A stretch of 64,000 nt of DNA, from assembly GCA_020636195.1 (NCBI GenBank), contig JACJYH010000004.1:62001-126000 (forward strand). Reading direction: 5' to 3'. The stretch is from Lewinellaceae bacterium (GTDB lineage: Bacteria > Bacteroidota > Bacteroidia > Chitinophagales > Saprospiraceae). A program made the translations under genes and the position numbers. Every line of letters starts with the position of its first letter. The stretch's first letter is position 1. The notes beneath the pieces are model-generated. The model was not told where the DNA came from and ran no database searches. It saw only the letters and a list, made by a program, of their open reading frames with translations. Positions 1 to 9,742 of the stretch are shown piece by piece.

Positions 1-385
1 AAAATACAATTTAAAACCATTGGCTAAAATCATCTCTTATGCAGACGCTGCACAAGATCCGGAATGGTTTACCACAGCTCCAGTGAAGGCAGCAGAAAAA
101 GCGCTGAAAAAATCCGGTCTAACATTGCAAGACATGGATTTGTTTGAAGTCAACGAAGCTTTTGCAGTAGTTACTTTGGCCTTTATAAAGCAGTTAGGAT
201 TGGATGAGGACAAAGTCAATGTACATGGAGGTGCGGTGAGTTTGGGCCATCCATTGGGATGTTCGGGAGCACGTATCGTCGTAACATTGCTGAATGCATT
301 GCATAAAAAGAATGGTAAGTATGGTTTAGCTGCTATTTGTAATGGTGGCGGTGGAGCTAGCGCTATGATTATAGAAGCTATGTAA
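1..385 (+). CDS. Acetyl-CoA C-acetyltransferase (thiolase), C-terminal part
   Basis: The reading frame is open to the left edge, so only the last ~127 residues of a thiolase are present. They carry the C-terminal thiolase signatures: the NEAFA segment, the HGGAVSLGHPLGCSGAR block with the catalytic His, and CNGGGG with the second active-site Cys. The enzyme condenses or cleaves acetoacetyl-CoA or 3-ketoacyl-CoA in the cytoplasm. The first in-frame candidate start in the window (TTG at 20) is internal: the preceding residues (KYNLKPL) fit the family and continue out of the window. Which thiolase subtype (biosynthetic or degradative) cannot be decided from this part. Confidence 0.95.
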   Translation, partial: KYNLKPLAKIISYADAAQDPEWFTTAPVKAAEKALKKSGLTLQDMDLFEVNEAFAVVTLAFIKQLGLDEDKVNVHGGAVSLGHPLGCSGARIVVTLLNALHKKNGKYGLAAICNGGGGASAMIIEAM

Positions 386-430
386 GCTTCAGTCAGAAAA
401 ACTTTGATTACAGAGGGTAGTTTTATGGAA

Positions 431-1003
431 TTACGACTCTTCGTTTTTGCGTGAATTTATCACATCTCTCAATTCTGCGGCACGTTCGTATTCTTCCTTT
501 TCAAGAGCTTCTTTTAATTTTGCTTCCAAGGCTGCAATACTGAGTGTCTCGGTACTCGATTTTTTCTGTGTTTTACCGGTAGCAGTTTCCTCTTCCTCTA
601 AAATCACACCGGCAGATTCCAAGATGTTTTCATAAGTATAAATAGGACAGTTATATCTCACTGCCAATGCAATGGCATCAGAGGTACGTGCATCAATTGT
701 TTCCGTCATACCATTTAGTTCGCAGACCAATTGTGCATAAAAGATACCATCCAGTAAATTATTGATAATGACTTCCTTTAGATTGATATCAAAAGTCTCT
801 AAAGTGTTTTTGAAAAGGTCATGTGTGAGAGGTCTATTTGGCGTCATATTTTCCAATGCCACAGCGATAGCTTGAGCTTCAAATCCTCCGATGACTATCG
901 GCAATCTCCTCTTACCGAATTCTTCTCCCAAGACGACCGCGTAATTATGAGATTGTGTGACACTATGCGAAAGTGCCATGATATCTAATCTGATTTTATT
1001 CAT
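431..1003 (-). CDS. Bifunctional nuclease family protein (DUF151) with UVR motif
   Basis: About 190 residues. The N-terminal ~135 residues match the DUF151/BFN fold (MNKIRLDIMALSHS start, then an IVIGGFEAQAIAVALE segment and DARTSDAIALAVR). A linker rich in Glu/Thr/Lys leads to a C-terminal UVR motif (EALEKEEYERAAELRD), the UvrB/UvrC interaction helix. Plant and bacterial relatives are described as DNase/RNase, but the activity here is unproven. A longer GTG start at 1054 is possible, but a TAnnTTTG box at 1025-1032 lies inside that extension, so the ATG at 1003 (or 1009) is preferred. It converges with the thiolase gene. Confidence 0.85.
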   Translation of the reverse strand: MNKIRLDIMALSHSVTQSHNYAVVLGEEFGKRRLPIVIGGFEAQAIAVALENMTPNRPLTHDLFKNTLETFDINLKEVIINNLLDGIFYAQLVCELNGMTETIDARTSDAIALAVRYNCPIYTYENILESAGVILEEEETATGKTQKKSSTETLSIAALEAKLKEALEKEEYERAAELRDVINSRKNEES

Positions 1004-1024
1004 GCTCATGCCAAATAATCTCGG

Positions 1025-1032
1025 CAAAGTTA
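1025..1032 (-). promoter_or_regulatory. -7 box (TAACTTTG) for the DUF151 gene
   Basis: Matches the Bacteroidota TAnnTTTG -7 consensus on the minus strand, 15-22 bases ahead of the two ATG candidates. It argues against the upstream GTG start. Confidence 0.5.
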
Positions 1033-1209
1033 TTAAAATTTTATCAGTCTCCACTTTTTTACCGTGGATAATTATCCAAAAATAAAGAACAACTCCATTC
1101 TATTATAAAAATTCCTTTTATGGAGGGTTAGTTACATTTTTCGTTATGATATTGATTACGAATAAGTCTTGCAGTTCAAATGCTAGGCCTAAAAATCACT
1201 AAAATTAAG

Positions 1210-1217
1210 TACCTTTG
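1210..1217 (+). promoter_or_regulatory. -7 box (TACCTTTG) for the ABC-F gene
   Basis: Perfect TAnnTTTG box 22 bases upstream of the ATG at 1240. No clear -33 TTG at the usual distance was seen. Confidence 0.6.
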
Positions 1218-1239
1218 CGGCCAATTTTAATAATAGAGC

Positions 1240-2853
1240 ATGCTTTCTACAAATAATATATCTCTTCAATATGGCAAACGTGTACTTTTTGACGAAGTCA
1301 ATGTACAATTTGTTCAGGGTAATTGCTATGGAATTATTGGGGCGAACGGTGCGGGGAAATCTACTTTTTTGAAGATATTATCCGGTGCTCAAGATGCCAA
1401 CAAAGGTAGCGTTTCACTTGAGCCTGGAAAGAGAATGGCTGTTTTAAAGCAGAACCATTTTGAGTTCGATGAAGTTCCTGTAATACATACTGTTTTGATG
1501 GGATATGATAGATTGTGGTCTATCATGGTTGAAAAAGATGCCATCTATGCCAAGGAAGATTTTACTGAAGAAGATGGCATGCATGCATCACATTTGGAGG
1601 CTGAGTTTGCGGAAATGGATGGGTGGAATGCTGAACCGGATGCTGCAAATCTTTTGAGTGGATTGGGAATCGAACCTTCACTACACTATAAGCTTTTAAA
1701 AGAATTAGATAGTAGTCAGAAGGTCAAGGTGTTATTGGCACAAGCGCTTTTTGGGAATCCAGATTTGTTAATTTTGGACGAACCTACAAATGGTTTAGAT
1801 ATTCATACTGTTTCTTGGTTGGAAGACTTCCTCCTTGAGTTTAAAAATACTGTCATCATAGTATCCCATGATAGGCACTTTCTGGATGCAGTTTGCACAC
1901 ATATTGTGGATATTGACTTTGGCAAGATCAATGTTTTTTCAGGAAATTATACTTTCTGGTACGAATCTAGCCAATTGGCTTTAAGACACAAGCAGCAAGC
2001 TAATAAAAAGGCAGAAGAAAAAATCAAAGAGCTTCAAGCTTTTATCGACAGATTTAGCGCCAATGCTTCTAAGTCAAAACAAGCTACCGCAAGGAAAAAG
2101 ATGCTCGACAAAATAAACATCGAAGATATTCGGCCATCTTCAAGACGCTATCCTGGTATCATTTATAAGATGAATAGAGAGGCAGGTAAAGAAATTTTAT
2201 CGGTTAAAAATCTTTGTTACACTGATGGCGACAGCGTTTTAATCAAGGATTTGAGTTTTGATGTACACCATGGAGATAAAATTACGGTGATATCAAGAAG
2301 CAGTTTGGCGACGACTGCATTTTATAAAATTCTGGCGGGCGAACTCAAGCAAGATTCTGGGACGATAGAGTGGGGGCAGACCATCACCAGCTCCTACTTG
2401 CCTTTTGACAATGAAAGTTATTTTTCTCATGAACCTATGAATCTGATAGACTGGTTGCGGCAATTTTCGGAAGAGAAAGATGAATCTTATATCAGAGGGT
2501 TTTTGGGCAAAATGTTGTTCTCAGGGGAAGAAACACTTAAAATGTCTAATGTGCTTTCTGGTGGTGAGAAAGTGCGGTGTATGCTTTCAAGAATGATGTT
2601 GAAGGAAGCCAACTTCTTGATGTTTGATGAACCTACCAACCACTTGGATTTGGAGACAATCACAACATTGAACAATGCACTGACCAATTTTCCGGGTAAT
2701 ATCATATTTACCTCTAGGGATCACACTTTTACGGAAACTGTGGCCAATCGAGTGATTGAAATCGGGCCTAAAGGATTCATTGATAAATTGAAATCGTATG
2801 ATGAGTACATCACTGATGCAGAAATTGAAGCCTTGACACAAAAGATATATTGA
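1240..2853 (+). CDS. ABC-F family ATP-binding protein (YbiT-like)
   Basis: 537 residues with two ABC ATPase domains and no membrane segments, the ABC-F layout. Domain 1 has Walker A GANGAGKST near residue 36 and Walker B LLILDEPTNGLD near 178. Domain 2 has a degenerate Walker A (VISRSSLATTAF in place of GxxGxGKS) but keeps a signature LSGGEKVRCMLS and Walker B LMFDEPTNHLDLE near 463. The linker around 245-290 is Lys/Gln-rich, like the P-site tRNA-interaction motif. ABC-F proteins act on ribosomes as translation factors or antibiotic-resistance factors; the YbiT type is the closest fit. The degenerate second Walker A resembles other YbiT-type members. It stands alone, convergent with the next gene. 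Confidence 0.9.
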   Translation: MLSTNNISLQYGKRVLFDEVNVQFVQGNCYGIIGANGAGKSTFLKILSGAQDANKGSVSLEPGKRMAVLKQNHFEFDEVPVIHTVLMGYDRLWSIMVEKDAIYAKEDFTEEDGMHASHLEAEFAEMDGWNAEPDAANLLSGLGIEPSLHYKLLKELDSSQKVKVLLAQALFGNPDLLILDEPTNGLDIHTVSWLEDFLLEFKNTVIIVSHDRHFLDAVCTHIVDIDFGKINVFSGNYTFWYESSQLALRHKQQANKKAEEKIKELQAFIDRFSANASKSKQATARKKMLDKINIEDIRPSSRRYPGIIYKMNREAGKEILSVKNLCYTDGDSVLIKDLSFDVHHGDKITVISRSSLATTAFYKILAGELKQDSGTIEWGQTITSSYLPFDNESYFSHEPMNLIDWLRQFSEEKDESYIRGFLGKMLFSGEETLKMSNVLSGGEKVRCMLSRMMLKEANFLMFDEPTNHLDLETITTLNNALTNFPGNIIFTSRDHTFTETVANRVIEIGPKGFIDKLKSYDEYITDAEIEALTQKIY

Positions 2854-2856
2854 TCC

Positions 2857-5652
2857 TTACAATTTTATAAAAGTACGTCTAGTTATTGCATGATTTTTTG
2901 ATGTCAACTCAAAAATGTACATGCCCGAAGGTAGGTGAGATACCGAAATTCTATGGTTGTTGCCACTCAGTGCTCTAATCCCTTGCAGTGTATAAATATG
3001 ATATATTTGGTCGCTTTCCATTTGAGAACAATGAAGTTCATCATGCACCGGATTAGGATATAAATTGATCTGATTTGATAAATAAGATGCTGTGAAATCT
3101 GGTTTATTCACCTTTACAAAAACGCTGTCAGTTGCTGTTGCACATTCTAAGAAGTTATATTCTACCTTCCAATCATAGAAGTAATAATAGTAAAATTGAC
3201 CACCATCAGATGAATAAATTAACACTTGATCTTCGATGAAATAAGGGAAATTGGTACCGCCTTGGGATCGCATCAGTCGAGGACTTTTGAAGCCTAAATT
3301 GTTATAATTCACATTGATATCTGTTCCCATTCGATATTCGCCGGGTTTTTCTATCAATGCATCCAAAGTAATTTCAGAAATGCCCACAGGAATGTCAAAA
3401 TCCTTGCTATAAACGACTTCTCCATTGCTGCTTTTGATGAGGACTCTTCTTATACCCGCCTTATCCGTGCCTACTTTTACAGTCTTAATCTTACATACAT
3501 TGTAGGTAATAAATACCAAACTCCCTTCAATACCGTCAGCTGAATACTGATTGGTTGTAGGGAAATCTGTTTTACCAAGTCTTCCCGAAGATGTCGAAAT
3601 ATTGTCGTAAGCGACCGCATAAAAATACTGAGATGAATCCAAAGGCTGTGTATGGAAAATCGGTCCTGAAAACAAAAAATCTGTTTTATCGCCACTTCCG
3701 TACCAATCAGTTTTCTCCAAAGTTGAAGTCAATGTAGCTGATGAAAACTGATCTACAGAATCACCTACAATCTGAAATTTTGGAGAAAATGATTTTACAA
3801 TTAGTGTGTCAATGAAGGTTTGGTCACAAAAATCAGTCATCGTAACTGCATATTTTCCGGGTTGCTGCACAGTAATTTGGTCGGATGTAGAACCATTGGA
3901 CCACTGATAGGATTTACCTGTGCCAGCAGAAAGAGTTAGGTCTTCACCACTGCAAATCGTTACCGCATCATTTTTAAATATTGGAGTTACAGCATCTCTG
4001 CATAAATTTTTTGCGATAATGGGTTTGGAAATGTATAGACATCCTAAACTGTCTCTCATTTGCACAGAATACTTTCCCGGAATGGTGATGGAAGTAGAAC
4101 CAGAAGTATCACCATTGCTCCATTGGTATGACATCATAGGAACGGAAGCTGCATCCAATTCCACTGGATGATTAGATGATACAAAGATGGTCTCACTTGG
4201 TCTGATGGATTGAGAAGTAATACATTTTCCTTCTTCAATGATGTAGGTTTCGTTTGTAGGAAGATTAAAATACTTTTCGACAATTCGTGAAGGCCAAAAT
4301 ATGAGGACTGAATCTATCTTAGCATCTTGACCTGTACCAAAATGCTGCTGAAACGAATTGATGATGCCATAACTTTCGCCACCTTTAACGGTTCTTTGTT
4401 GCGTGCCCGAGGATGAATAGACTTTTATACGTGCACCTATAGCGTTGCGATTTGACTTTGTGCCGATTAAATTAAGATTGATAAAATGATTGTTCTGAGA
4501 AGTATTGATCCAAAGCTCATCACCTGAATAACCGATTTCATTGATTGGTTGAGAAATATGACCATAGATATCGATAAAGCCATCATCATTGATATCTCCC
4601 ACATTGAATGATAATATTTTTGAAGGGCTTAAATACTTTTCAAATATATCAAATTGCATTCCACCTCGATTGTGCAATAGTGTCAGTCCTTCTATTCCTG
4701 AAATCAATATATCTAGTAGGCCATCATTATCTAAATCTCGCATTAATACTTGAAAACCAAATGATTGAAGTGTTTTTGATAAAGCTTTTTTTACAAAGAA
4801 TTTTCCATCAATATTTTCATACAGTACATGGGGAACTTCATGATTGACAAGAAACACATCCATATCTCCATCATTATCTAAGTCACCAAATGTTGTTGTC
4901 CAAGACTGAGCGCCATTGGCTAAATTGAAAGAGTCGGACATGTTGACGAAGGTATTATTACCTTGATTGATGAAGAGTTTGTTGATGCGTCTGTGATCAT
5001 CAGGTGAATCCACACCGACACGACATTTTGAAATATACAAATCAATCAAACCATCGTTGTTGACATCTTCCCATTCTGAGCCGTAATTTCCGGAACCATC
5101 AGTAGGATCATTCTGAGAGAAATCTATTACTTTTTGTTGCACCAAGTTGCCATTCTGGTTCAGGTAGATCACAGGATGACCTACATCATCACAAACAAAC
5201 AAATCCAGCAGGCCATCATTATTGATGTCAATAGTGTTCGACCCTTGTGCATATATGCTTGAAATTATTGTAGAATTTGAAAATACGATGTCATTTTTTT
5301 GAGTCAAAGTAATGTTATTATACACGCCTGAAGTGACCACGGAATTTCGACCATTATTATCAAAATCACCTGCTGTCATGGTCCATTGGGAATTGTTTGA
5401 AACGCCTATTTTACTGATTTGAATGACTTCTTTATCAAAATATTGGAAAAATTGCAACTCATTGCCTCTATTCAAACTGACTATTTCATCTGAAAAATCT
5501 CCGTCAATGTCCACTATGCCAGCCGGAATAGGGCTTCTTGGTGATTCACTTTTCCACCATTCATACGTCACATTTTTAAATGTAGGCTGCGAAAAAGTTA
5601 CTTTTGAAACAAACAGAAAAGAAAAAGTCAATAATAGATATGTTGATTTCAT
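2857..5652 (-). CDS. Secreted FG-GAP/VCBS repeat protein with T9SS sorting domain
   Basis: 931 residues. A signal peptide (MKSTYLLLTFSFLFVSKVTFSQ) is followed by at least seven Asp-rich calcium-binding-like loops of the FG-GAP/VCBS type (for example DINNDGLLD, DVNNDGLID, DLDNDGDMD, DINDDGFID) up to about residue 380. Next comes an ASPIC/UnbV-like segment (GARIKVYSSSGTQQRTVKGG and LIFWPS). Two Ig-like or PKD-like repeats sharing YQWSNG and PGKY follow at about 490-620, then a long region of unknown fold. The last ~75 residues form a Por-type C-terminal sorting domain beginning NLYPNPVHDELH. It is therefore probably exported by the type IX system and attached to the cell surface or released. 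Its ligand is unknown. Confidence 0.85.
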   Translation of the reverse strand: MKSTYLLLTFSFLFVSKVTFSQPTFKNVTYEWWKSESPRSPIPAGIVDIDGDFSDEIVSLNRGNELQFFQYFDKEVIQISKIGVSNNSQWTMTAGDFDNNGRNSVVTSGVYNNITLTQKNDIVFSNSTIISSIYAQGSNTIDINNDGLLDLFVCDDVGHPVIYLNQNGNLVQQKVIDFSQNDPTDGSGNYGSEWEDVNNDGLIDLYISKCRVGVDSPDDHRRINKLFINQGNNTFVNMSDSFNLANGAQSWTTTFGDLDNDGDMDVFLVNHEVPHVLYENIDGKFFVKKALSKTLQSFGFQVLMRDLDNDGLLDILISGIEGLTLLHNRGGMQFDIFEKYLSPSKILSFNVGDINDDGFIDIYGHISQPINEIGYSGDELWINTSQNNHFINLNLIGTKSNRNAIGARIKVYSSSGTQQRTVKGGESYGIINSFQQHFGTGQDAKIDSVLIFWPSRIVEKYFNLPTNETYIIEEGKCITSQSIRPSETIFVSSNHPVELDAASVPMMSYQWSNGDTSGSTSITIPGKYSVQMRDSLGCLYISKPIIAKNLCRDAVTPIFKNDAVTICSGEDLTLSAGTGKSYQWSNGSTSDQITVQQPGKYAVTMTDFCDQTFIDTLIVKSFSPKFQIVGDSVDQFSSATLTSTLEKTDWYGSGDKTDFLFSGPIFHTQPLDSSQYFYAVAYDNISTSSGRLGKTDFPTTNQYSADGIEGSLVFITYNVCKIKTVKVGTDKAGIRRVLIKSSNGEVVYSKDFDIPVGISEITLDALIEKPGEYRMGTDINVNYNNLGFKSPRLMRSQGGTNFPYFIEDQVLIYSSDGGQFYYYYFYDWKVEYNFLECATATDSVFVKVNKPDFTASYLSNQINLYPNPVHDELHCSQMESDQIYHIYTLQGIRALSGNNHRISVSHLPSGMYIFELTSKNHAITRRTFIKL

Positions 5653-5653
5653 T

Positions 5654-6850
5654 TTAAACCATCTTTAAATTGAGAAAAGCTGACCATGCTAACAATCCTG
5701 CGCCTATCTGAAGCGCATCCTCATCAATATCAAAATATGGTGAGTGCACGTTATGTTGTGTGGACGGATTGGTTCCTCCGGTTCCTAACCTATAAAAACA
5801 TGCAGGCATTTTTTGTGAGTAATAGGCGAAATCTTCAGCTGTCATTCGTGCATCTAAGTCAATAATCATATCATTTCCAAGATATTGTGAAAAATGCCTT
5901 TTGATGTCATTTGTGAGTTGCTCATCGTTGTGCAGACAAGGATATCCTTTTAGTATATCCACTTTTGCTTCGCAATGATAGGATGATGCTACATTATGCA
6001 CAATATCTTGGATGTGTTGGTGTGCTTCATTTCGCCATTTTTCGTCAAATGTCCTGAACGTCCCTTCCAAAGAAATTTTTGAAGGCAATACATTGGTAGC
6101 ACCACCATCAGTATTGACTTTTCCAAAGCTTAGCACTGTTGGTGTAATAGGATTTGCATATCTGGAAACCAGAGTTTGCAGTTGGACAATACATTGAGAA
6201 GCGGTTAAAACTACATCGTTATTTTTATGCGGTGCGGCTGCATGACCTCCCTTCCCTTTAATTGTGATATAGATCTCATCCGCTGACGCCATAAAAATGC
6301 CGGGTTTAATGCCTATGGAACCCACCGGAAGTTCAGGAGAAACATGTTGTCCTATTATATACTTACTTGGGAAATCATCCAAAGCGCCCGCTTCAATCAA
6401 TTGTAGAGCTCCTCCCGGAAGTTTTTCTTCTCCGGGTTGAAAATAACAAACAACAGAAAAGGGTAGGGATGACTCTAGTCTTTTTAGAATTTTCATGGCT
6501 CCAAGCGCACATGAAGTATGGACATCATGGCCGCAAGCATGCATGATACCTTCATTTTTCGAAGCATAAGGAACCTGTGTGTTTTCTGTTATAGGAAGCG
6601 CATCAATATCAGCCCGAAGCGAGATAAATTCCTTTGATTTACCGCGTATCCATGCCACTACACCAGTGTCTAAATATCGGTCGGTATATTGTATGCCCTC
6701 TTTCTCCAATTGTTGTTTAATATAGGAAGTTGTGTTTTTTTCTTGAAAGGAAAGCTCAGGATATTGATGCAGATGATGTCTTATATCAATGATATCTTGT
6801 GCATATTCTACTGAAAGGTTTTTTATTATATCTAGAATGTGTGTATCCAT
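5654..6850 (-). CDS. M20D family amidohydrolase / peptidase
   Basis: 398 residues, the usual length for IAA-amino-acid hydrolase/hippurate hydrolase (M20D) enzymes. Metal-site motifs are visible: HHLHQYPELSFQE near residue 25, GIMHACGHDVHTSC near 100, QPGEEKLPGGA near 137, and the C-terminal MTAEDFAYY and STQHNVHSPYFDID. It hydrolyses N-acyl or N-aminoacyl amide bonds; the true substrate is unknown. The start codon overlaps the stop of the upstream glycosyltransferase by one base (TGATG), which suggests translational coupling in a recR-glycosyltransferase-amidohydrolase operon. Confidence 0.92.
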   Translation of the reverse strand: MDTHILDIIKNLSVEYAQDIIDIRHHLHQYPELSFQEKNTTSYIKQQLEKEGIQYTDRYLDTGVVAWIRGKSKEFISLRADIDALPITENTQVPYASKNEGIMHACGHDVHTSCALGAMKILKRLESSLPFSVVCYFQPGEEKLPGGALQLIEAGALDDFPSKYIIGQHVSPELPVGSIGIKPGIFMASADEIYITIKGKGGHAAAPHKNNDVVLTASQCIVQLQTLVSRYANPITPTVLSFGKVNTDGGATNVLPSKISLEGTFRTFDEKWRNEAHQHIQDIVHNVASSYHCEAKVDILKGYPCLHNDEQLTNDIKRHFSQYLGNDMIIDLDARMTAEDFAYYSQKMPACFYRLGTGGTNPSTQHNVHSPYFDIDEDALQIGAGLLAWSAFLNLKMV

Positions 6851-8811
6851 CAGTTTGCTAATCTAAAATGGTGTTTAATGAGTATATTGAAGTCTATCCA
6901 CGGTGAGTATTCAAGGGCGTATTTTTTATTTTCATTGAGAATCCAGTCTTTTGAATATTCTACCACATCGAAGAGCAATGGCACTGCAATGACTGCCTGC
7001 CTTAGCGGAGGTAAATTTATATAATCCGAAGGTGCACCTCCATATCCAACCCAAGTTTTCTTGCCATACATCACGTCGATGATGTTTTTAAATAGATTTG
7101 CATTCAAACCATTCAAAACGTAGAGAATTGGACTAAAAAGGATGATGAAAATAGATGCAATCATATCAAAAACTCTTTTACTCCGTTGGCTGATCCCTTT
7201 TGAAATGGTAAAAGATTTGTCTATCAATAATATGTTTCCTTGGCTGGCTTTATTGCTGCTACTGAGTACGGACAATGATTGGTCAGAGCTAATTTTATAG
7301 ATCACAGAATCTCCGATTTTCGACATGGTATCTATGATTTGGTGCATGTTGATATCGTCTGATGAAAATACGATCTCATTTATTTTCAAAGGAACAATCA
7401 ATGTATGCAAGGAATCTAAATCTCCTGAGAAGCGACCGTCAGTATTTAGGATATTTGGTTTGATAAAATAAACATTTGTATCGGCTTTGGAATGGGAATT
7501 TTTAATTCTTTCTATGGTCTCGTTGTTAGTAAAATTGGTAACAATGGCTATGTTCTTTCGAGATGAATCGGGATTTTTGTGGGTTTTAAAGAAAATTTTA
7601 TTGATTCTTGATGTCAATGATGTAATTATAAATGCAGCAACTGACCCACCAACTAAAATTGCCCTTGAAGTTCTTAAATATTCGGGTAGCAAGGCGTATA
7701 TGATCAAGATACCTATTGTGCCTGATAGTATGCCATTCAATCGCACCTTGAAATTGTCTTCATCCGAATATCTTCCAAAAAACCACAATCCAAAAAGCCA
7801 AGTTAATGTGTATCCCGAAATAAATCTATACAATGTGAATGCATCATAGTAGCTTGGGTCATTAAACTTAAACACGGCCCACCAATGGGCTATATATTTC
7901 AGTGTAAAAAATATCAGTACACCATCAATCATAGGCAATAGAAGTGCCTTGATAGGGTAGGCGATGAAGCTGATAAATGCTCTGAAATAGATGCCTAATT
8001 TGATGATATATTGAAATAACGTTGCTTTTGATTTTGAGAAGTGCTTTTCAACATAGATGCCCATGGCGCCATAAAAATGCTTGTGATAATCAATGCTGGC
8101 TTTCTTTGTGCTCTCACCTTTGAAATGCACGATAGTTGAAACCGGTGCATAATAAATGGATGCGCCTGTTTGTAGGATTCTATAACTCAAATCTATGTCT
8201 TCCCCATACATAAAGAAGGATTCATCAAAAAAACCTGTCTCCTCCAAAATTTTGTGTTTGATAAACATAAATGCACCGCACAGCACTTCAATTTTATGGG
8301 CTTCATACTCAGATAAATGACCTAAATGGTAATGACTAAATACCGAAGAATGAGGAAATAATTCGCTTAAATGGCTCAATTTATAAAGGGAGCTCATAAT
8401 AGATGGAAGCGATCTTTTCGATTCAGGAAGAAATGTGCCACTACCATCAATCATCCTTACGCCCATGGCACCACAATCAGGATGCTGTCTCATGAATTTG
8501 ACACATTGTGCTAGAGTATTTTCTTCAAGGATGGTATCAGGGTTGAGTATCAGGGTAAATTCTGATTGTATCAACTGAAGCGCTTGATTGTTTGCCTTTG
8601 CAAATCCTACGTTGCTTTTATTTTCTATCAGTTTAACTTTGGGAAAATCTTGTTGGATCATATCGACGGATCCATCATTGGAAGCATTGTCCACAACCCA
8701 AACTTCCAACGAGATATCATCCAAAACGGATTTAAATATAGACTGAAGGCATTGTGCTAAGAAATACTTGACATTGTAATTGACGATGACGATGCTTACT
8801 TCAGTGCCCAT
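6850..8811 (-). CDS. Glycosyltransferase family 2 fused to a sugar-transferase-like membrane region
   Basis: About 653 residues. Residues 1-240 are a GT2 domain (VSIVIVNYNV, VVDNASNDGS, LNPDT with a DxD-like Asp, EDIDLSYR). Then come several membrane segments (~270-335 and ~350-400), a soluble region, and near 545-570 a KRVFDMIASIFIILFSPIL segment like the membrane re-entrant helix of polyprenyl-phosphate sugar phosphotransferases (WcaJ/WbaP type). After it, GKKTWVGYGG sits where the LVGPRP motif normally lies, but the catalytic Asp-Glu region is not recognisable. It probably acts in surface polysaccharide synthesis. The ATG at 8811 is preferred over a TTG at 8820, leaving 5 bases to the recR stop. 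Confidence 0.8.
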   Translation of the reverse strand: MGTEVSIVIVNYNVKYFLAQCLQSIFKSVLDDISLEVWVVDNASNDGSVDMIQQDFPKVKLIENKSNVGFAKANNQALQLIQSEFTLILNPDTILEENTLAQCVKFMRQHPDCGAMGVRMIDGSGTFLPESKRSLPSIMSSLYKLSHLSELFPHSSVFSHYHLGHLSEYEAHKIEVLCGAFMFIKHKILEETGFFDESFFMYGEDIDLSYRILQTGASIYYAPVSTIVHFKGESTKKASIDYHKHFYGAMGIYVEKHFSKSKATLFQYIIKLGIYFRAFISFIAYPIKALLLPMIDGVLIFFTLKYIAHWWAVFKFNDPSYYDAFTLYRFISGYTLTWLFGLWFFGRYSDEDNFKVRLNGILSGTIGILIIYALLPEYLRTSRAILVGGSVAAFIITSLTSRINKIFFKTHKNPDSSRKNIAIVTNFTNNETIERIKNSHSKADTNVYFIKPNILNTDGRFSGDLDSLHTLIVPLKINEIVFSSDDINMHQIIDTMSKIGDSVIYKISSDQSLSVLSSSNKASQGNILLIDKSFTISKGISQRSKRVFDMIASIFIILFSPILYVLNGLNANLFKNIIDVMYGKKTWVGYGGAPSDYINLPPLRQAVIAVPLLFDVVEYSKDWILNENKKYALEYSPWIDFNILIKHHFRLAN

Positions 8812-8816
8812 AGATA

Positions 8817-9428
8817 TCAATTATCGACTTGATAGGGCAGTCGTGATTGGATTGACCTACCCAATGTAAGTTCATCTGTATATTCTAAATCTCCTCCAAA
8901 GGAAACTCCTCTAGCAATGACGCTAATTTTGATATTTTTTTCTTTGACCAGCTTTGAAATGAAGTAAATGGTTGTTTCCCCTTCTATTGTTGGGCTTATG
9001 GCCATGATGATTTCTTCAATGTTCTCATTATCAATTCTTTGAATCAAACCTTGTATGTTGAGTTCTTCAGGGCCAATCCCATCTAATGGCGAGATGACGC
9101 CACCCAAAACGTGATATTTTCCATTAAACTGTTGTGTCTCTTCGATAGCCATGACATCTCTTGATGACTCGACAATACATAGGATATTATTTTGACGGTG
9201 TTTTGACTTACAAATTTCACAACATTCCTCATCAGAAAGATTGCCACATACCGAACATTTGCGGATCATGGTTGCTAATTGATTCAGTGCAAATGCAATT
9301 TGCTGCGCTTTTTTAGAATGGTCTTGGCTTAAATGCAACGCAAGTCTTAAAGCTGTTTTTTTTCCAATTCCGGGTAAAGTGGTCAGGGAAACTACTGCTT
9401 GTTCTAATATTTTGGATGAAAACTTCAT
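8817..9428 (-). CDS. recR: Recombination protein RecR
   Basis: 203 residues, the normal size. It has the N-terminal helix-hairpin-helix (TTLPGIGKKTALRLALHL), a C4 zinc finger (CSVCGNLSDEECCEIC, residues ~58-73), the Toprim motif (ILCIVESSRDVMAIEE, then GGVISPLDGIGPEEL), and a C-terminal Walker-B-like region with the GVSFGGDLEYTDELTL block. RecR works with RecO and RecF to load RecA on gapped DNA. It heads the operon with the glycosyltransferase and amidohydrolase. Its -7 box ends four bases before the ATG, so the mRNA may be leaderless. Confidence 0.97.
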   Translation of the reverse strand: MKFSSKILEQAVVSLTTLPGIGKKTALRLALHLSQDHSKKAQQIAFALNQLATMIRKCSVCGNLSDEECCEICKSKHRQNNILCIVESSRDVMAIEETQQFNGKYHVLGGVISPLDGIGPEELNIQGLIQRIDNENIEEIIMAISPTIEGETTIYFISKLVKEKNIKISVIARGVSFGGDLEYTDELTLGRSIQSRLPYQVDN

Positions 9429-9432
9429 AAGG

Positions 9433-9440
9433 CAAAATTA
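9433..9440 (-). promoter_or_regulatory. -7 box (TAATTTTG) for recR
   Basis: TAnnTTTG match on the minus strand. Only four bases separate it from the recR ATG, so transcription would begin at or next to the start codon. Confidence 0.5.
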
Positions 9441-9627
9441 CAAAAACATAGATATATTTTTAATACATAAGTAATTAAATCATTGTTTTTTTATTTGTTT
9501 TAGTCTTGTAAGTAAAAATTACCGCGCCCAAGACCAACCATTTAAAATAGGAAAATAGATTTCGATTTGATGGATCAGGACAACCAACAGCTTTATTTTT
9601 CACAATTGCTTTAATTCTTGCCAATTT

Positions 9628-9704
9628 AGAGTATGTTTAAATTTTGTTTTAGGATAATAAAATAAAACATTTTCTTGCTAAAGGATAAATTTTAAACATA
9701 CTCT
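9628..9704 (+). mobile_element. Shortened copy (77 bp) of the 162-bp MITE-like element
   Basis: Begins AGAGTATGTTTAAA and ends with its inverted repeat TTTAAACATACTCT. Both flanks match the ends of the full-length copies at 27872 and 63573, but the middle is deleted. It lies in the long recR-metK spacer. Confidence 0.75.
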
Positions 9705-9742
9705 TATCTCCTTTTTAACTTACATTGCATATTTGCTCTATT

